A DNA stretch of 58,719 bases from contig JAUYNL010000102.1 in assembly GCA_030696085.1 (NCBI GenBank), forward strand, positions 1-58,719, in the 5' to 3' direction. The translations under genes and the position numbers were made by a program. Positions 55,991 through 58,719 of this stretch are shown here, piece after piece. Numbering within the stretch: position 1 is the first letter of the stretch; every line of letters begins with the position of its first letter. This DNA is from Luteolibacter sp. (GTDB lineage: Bacteria > Verrucomicrobiota > Verrucomicrobiia > Verrucomicrobiales > Akkermansiaceae). Below the pieces are notes generated by a model. It did not search any database. It was not told the origin of the DNA and saw nothing but the letters and a program-made list of their open reading frames with translations.

Positions 55991-57202
55991 ATGTTGACAT
56001 ATGACTCCAGTTTTACGATGAGCGCCGGATTGAATAGAGCAATCGAACTACTTGTGTCGCGAAGTGGAGAGATTACCGACCTTCCTCTCGATCTTCCTAA
56101 TTCCGGGTTGGGCGAGCTGCAAACACTGGAGATGCTCTCGGGTCACGTTCTCGGCCAAGCCGCTCGACTCGGTTCTCCGACTTCACTGGCTCATATGGAC
56201 CCTCCGACACCGTGGATCACTTGGGCGATGGCATTATGGAACGCCAGCCTCAACCAGAACATGCTTCATGAGATGACTTCGCCGTTCGCCACTGAGGCTG
56301 AGGCGCTGGTTTTGAGTTGGCTGGCACCCTACTTTGGAATGCAGGGCGGGCATTTGTGCGCGGGATCAAGTGTCGCAAATCTGACAGGAATCTGGGCAGC
56401 GCGTGACGTCGCCGGAGTGAAGACTGTTGTTGCCTCCCAGGCGGCGCACCTGAGCGTCGAGAAGGCTTGTCGCATCCTAGGGCTTGAATTCGTAGTGGTT
56501 CCGGTTGACGGGCGGGGACGCCTGAATCGCGAGCAACTCCCCAAACTTGATGACGCGTGCCTTGTGCTGACGGCAGGAACCACGGCCACCGGTTCTATCG
56601 ACCCGTTGGACCTGGCGGGCGTGGCGAAGTGGACGCATGTTGACGCTGCTTGGTCGGGTCCGCTCAGGCTTAGCCCGGCCCACGCTGCAAGACTCGATGG
56701 CGTTGAGGCGGCCGACTCGGTGGCCGTATCCGCCCACAAGTGGCTCTTCCAACCAAAGGACTCCGCACTGGTGATGTTCCGCGACCTCATGGCGGCAAAT
56801 GCGGCGATTAGTTTCGGCGGCGGCTATCTTGCCAAGCCCAACGTTGGCGTTCAGGGTACTCGGTCGGCTGCGGCCATTCCTCTGTTGGCAACCCTTATCG
56901 CCTGGGGTCGCGAGGGCGTGGCACAACGGCTCGATCACCTAATGCGGGTTGCTGACTTGTTGGCTGATGAGATCGAGAAAAGCGACTATCTGGAGCTTTG
57001 GGGCAGACCGGAGACTGCGATCAACGTGTTCCGCCCGGTGGGTTCAACGGCTGCTGCATTCGTGCAGGCGGTGCCTGCGGGTATGCTCTCGACTTGTGTG
57101 CTGAATGGCGAGATCTGGGCGCGTTCTGTAGCCGCCAACCCTTCGGTGGATGCCAATCTCGTGGTGAATAGTATCCTGGCTGCCAGCCATGAAGACGCCT
57201 AA
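55991..57202 (+). CDS. PLP-dependent group II decarboxylase-like protein
   Basis: The 403-residue protein has the fold-type I PLP pattern of the aromatic amino acid/glutamate/aspartate decarboxylase family. It shows the phosphate loop GGHLCAGSSVANLTGI, HVDAAWSGPL with the cofactor Asp, and SAHKWLFQPKDSALVMF with the likely Schiff-base Lys (about residue 250). It is shorter than typical decarboxylases (about 450-550) and lacks much of the C-terminal part. The substrate could be aspartate, giving beta-alanine, which would fit the next gene; a related aminotransferase or other decarboxylase is possible. Codon use differs visibly from the core genes, and it follows IS debris, so transfer is likely. 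An ATG at 56018 (MSAGLN) is an alternative start. Confidence 0.8.
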   Translation: MLTYDSSFTMSAGLNRAIELLVSRSGEITDLPLDLPNSGLGELQTLEMLSGHVLGQAARLGSPTSLAHMDPPTPWITWAMALWNASLNQNMLHEMTSPFATEAEALVLSWLAPYFGMQGGHLCAGSSVANLTGIWAARDVAGVKTVVASQAAHLSVEKACRILGLEFVVVPVDGRGRLNREQLPKLDDACLVLTAGTTATGSIDPLDLAGVAKWTHVDAAWSGPLRLSPAHAARLDGVEAADSVAVSAHKWLFQPKDSALVMFRDLMAANAAISFGGGYLAKPNVGVQGTRSAAAIPLLATLIAWGREGVAQRLDHLMRVADLLADEIEKSDYLELWGRPETAINVFRPVGSTAAAFVQAVPAGMLSTCVLNGEIWARSVAANPSVDANLVVNSILAASHEDA

Positions 57203-57301
57203 CAAAATCACTGGAACGAATGTGGGCGCGTTGGGCTGTCCGCGTCGCTCAGCTCTGTCGCTAGATTTCCAAATTTATATTTGACCAACCAAGAATACGA
57301 A

Positions 57302-58243
57302 ATGCGAATTTTGATGCTCGGTGCAGGTGGGATTGGTGGCTATTTCGGAGCAAGAATTCATTGCTCAGGTGGCGATGTCACATTTTTAGTGAGACCGGCG
57401 CGGGCAAATTATTTACTGGAAAACGGATTGCATGTGTTCAGTCCCCTGGGAGATATGCACATCACTCCAAAATTTATTACTTCGGCACAAGACAGCGCAA
57501 CAGGAAAATTCGATGCCGCCGTGTTGTCGTGCAAGGCATACGATCTACATACCGCCATTGATTCCGTAGTGCCCGCCCTTGCCCCTCAAGGTATCGTTAT
57601 TCCTTTACTCAACGGCTTTGCCCATCTAGCGCTGCTCGATGCGAAATTTGGCCGAGAACGAGTCCTTGGGGGCTTGGCGCATCTCGGCGTTACGTTGACG
57701 CCAGAAGGAGAAATCCAGCATCTCAATGAACTTCACGGCTTGGTCATTGGCGGTCGAAGCGAGCCAGCTTCGCCGCTGGTGGACGCCCTGGCTAAAGTGC
57801 TGGCAAGATCTGGCATCGACTTCTCCTTGTCTGATAACATCGAAAGTGAAATGTGGGACAAATTCGTTTTCCTCGCCACGCTTGCCGGAGCCACATGCAC
57901 GTTACGTGCTTCTGTTGGCGAAATTCTTCAAACGCATTCGGGCGAAGAATTCATTCTTGGTCTGCTAGACGAATGCAGTGCCATCGCAAAAAAACACGGC
58001 CACATTCCTAGTCAAGAACGGCTTTCGCTCTATCGAACCCAACTTACTATGCAAGGCTCTACGAGCACAGCATCCATGCTCAGGGATATCGAGCGAAAAG
58101 GGCCAACGGAGGCTGATCATATTCTTGGCGATATGATTCGCCGGGCACACACCCAAGACGTTGATGTCCCCTTGTTGAAAATCGCCTGTTCCATTTTACA
58201 GGCATATGAAATTCGTAGTAATCGCGAACGTTCTAACGATTAG
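57302..58243 (+). CDS. panE: 2-dehydropantoate 2-reductase (ketopantoate reductase) family protein
   Basis: The 313-residue protein starts MRILMLGAGGIGGYFGARI (ApbA/PanE NADP-binding motif). It contains SCKAYDLHTAIDSVVPAL with the conserved Lys, PLLNGFAHL with the Asn, ESEMWDKFVFLATL, and a C-terminal helical domain with STASMLRDIERKGPTEAD. The family reduces ketopantoate to pantoate in pantothenate synthesis, though many paralogues have other roles. It is AT-richer than anything else in the window and lies 99 bp behind the decarboxylase-like gene. An upstream TTG (57281) is an alternative start; the ATG places the glycine motif correctly. Confidence 0.88.
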   Translation: MRILMLGAGGIGGYFGARIHCSGGDVTFLVRPARANYLLENGLHVFSPLGDMHITPKFITSAQDSATGKFDAAVLSCKAYDLHTAIDSVVPALAPQGIVIPLLNGFAHLALLDAKFGRERVLGGLAHLGVTLTPEGEIQHLNELHGLVIGGRSEPASPLVDALAKVLARSGIDFSLSDNIESEMWDKFVFLATLAGATCTLRASVGEILQTHSGEEFILGLLDECSAIAKKHGHIPSQERLSLYRTQLTMQGSTSTASMLRDIERKGPTEADHILGDMIRRAHTQDVDVPLLKIACSILQAYEIRSNRERSND

Positions 58244-58321
58244 CTATAGTGGACAGCATCCAATCTGCGCTTGTAGGTTCGCTACGGGTTCTGGCGACGG
58301 TGGTCGCCCCGGTGATTTTTC

Positions 58322-58510
58322 AATTCTGAGACCCCGCGGGAAGAACTCGGCGTAGGGGCCGCTGCCTTTGGCGAACTTGTCGCGCACGCGGCCTTCGCGC
58401 TGGCGGATGGTGGTGCGGAAGAGTTGCAGGGCCTCGTCCTTGGTGATGGTGCCGCCGGATTGGCTGGCCTGGAGGGTGGTGCGGGCGGAGAGCGCTTCAT
58501 CGTAGGATCA
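58322..58510 (-). pseudogene. Truncated coding remnant of an unidentified protein
   Basis: One minus-strand frame reads as normal protein (ARTTLQASQSGGTITKDEAL, then REGRVRDKFAKGSGPYAEFF). It has no start, with an in-frame TGA just upstream next to the palindromic element, and it loses protein character after …FFPRGL at about 58325. The text resembles coiled or helical segments of large verrucomicrobial hypothetical proteins. It was probably cut by insertion of the repeat element. Confidence 0.5.
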
Positions 58511-58522
58511 CCCGTCCCCATT

Positions 58523-58716
58523 GGGCATGCACGTCAAGTTAAAGGGCGGCTTATTCAAAAGGTCCACAAACGGACGGTTCACGGAGCGGCGGAACGTGTC
58601 CGCCGACGCCCATGGAAAGCCAATGTCCGGCGCATCCGCTCATCTCATTGCCAGCTCATGGACATCGGCGAACGCGTTTCGCCGCTCCTTGGCCCATCAA
58701 CTTGACGCGCATGCCC
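58523..58716. repeat. 194-bp palindromic element (MITE-like)
   Basis: The outer inverted repeats are GGGCATGCACGTCAAGTT at 58523-58540 and its reverse complement at 58699-58716, with 17 of 18 matching. A second inverted pair of 43 bp lies inside (58583-58625 and 58646-58688, 33 of 43 matching), separated by a 20-bp loop. The element has no coding capacity. The structure suits a non-autonomous insertion element or a large REP/BIME-like unit. A degenerate relative lies at 54996-55100. Confidence 0.8.
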
Positions 58717-58719
58717 GGA

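Noticed and set aside
58282..58521. 79-residue minus-strand ORF MGTGDPTMKRSPPAPP…
   Set aside because: It is the wrong frame. The normal-looking protein text lies in the neighbouring minus-strand frame and has no start, so the region is listed as a remnant.

Overview
The window looks like chromosomal DNA of a GC-rich Verrucomicrobiota bacterium, probably order Verrucomicrobiales. The evidence is a giant secreted protein built from autotransporter-associated beta-strand modules, an S11 ribosomal protein with a long N-terminal extension, an SHD1-thioredoxin protein, and a Gram-negative outer-membrane assembly set (LptD, an LptF/G-type permease). This placement is inferred from protein families; no taxonomic marker such as 16S rRNA is present.

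Layout. 1-579 holds no convincing gene. 580-10056 (minus) is one 3158-residue secreted protein with two tandem ~812-residue modules, then a beta-helix/PA14 region and two LamG-like domains. 10675-12837 (minus) is a PBP2-type transpeptidase. 13329-14894 (plus) is rpsM-rpsK-rpsD closed by a terminator, without rpoA or rplQ behind it. 14986-16078 (minus) holds a YhcH-family protein and a PlsC-type acyltransferase. 16195-19818 is a methyl-cycle unit: an ArsR-methyltransferase fusion divergent from metK-ahcY. 19935-30745 carries a DPE2-like 4-alpha-glucanotransferase, LptD, a nitroreductase-family protein, an M16 peptidase, fmt and adk. 30861-38056 holds membrane proteins (DUF4105-like, SulP, LptF/G, CorA) and a Tat-exported Gfo/Idh/MocA oxidoreductase. 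38153-39785 encodes two polyamine-type ABC permeases.

39852-47965 is the most interesting housekeeping/accessory junction. A LacI regulator is separated from a likely sugar-acid operon (2-hydroxyacid dehydrogenase, Ldh-family oxidoreductase, PfkB kinase, 6-phosphogluconate dehydrogenase). That operon carries a perfect palindrome in its promoter region. Between them lies an AT-richer divergent restriction-modification pair: a C5 methyltransferase and a protein that fuses an Xre-type HTH to a PD-(D/E)XK endonuclease-like domain. The divergent promoter region has its own palindrome.

48189-54929 returns to core genes: ruvC-lipB (plus), then on minus an AAA+ ATPase, nuoD, an SHD1-thioredoxin protein and nuoE, then a GcvR-like ACT protein, a RibD-C reductase and a tiny exported protein. 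From 54996 to the end is an accessory tail: two copies of a palindromic repeat bracket a frameshifted IS4-type transposase, a passenger-protein fragment, a PLP-dependent decarboxylase, a ketopantoate-reductase-like gene and a truncated coding remnant. The decarboxylase and reductase could both feed pantothenate synthesis (beta-alanine and pantoate), which is a hypothesis only.

No tRNA, rRNA, CRISPR array or intact transposon was found.
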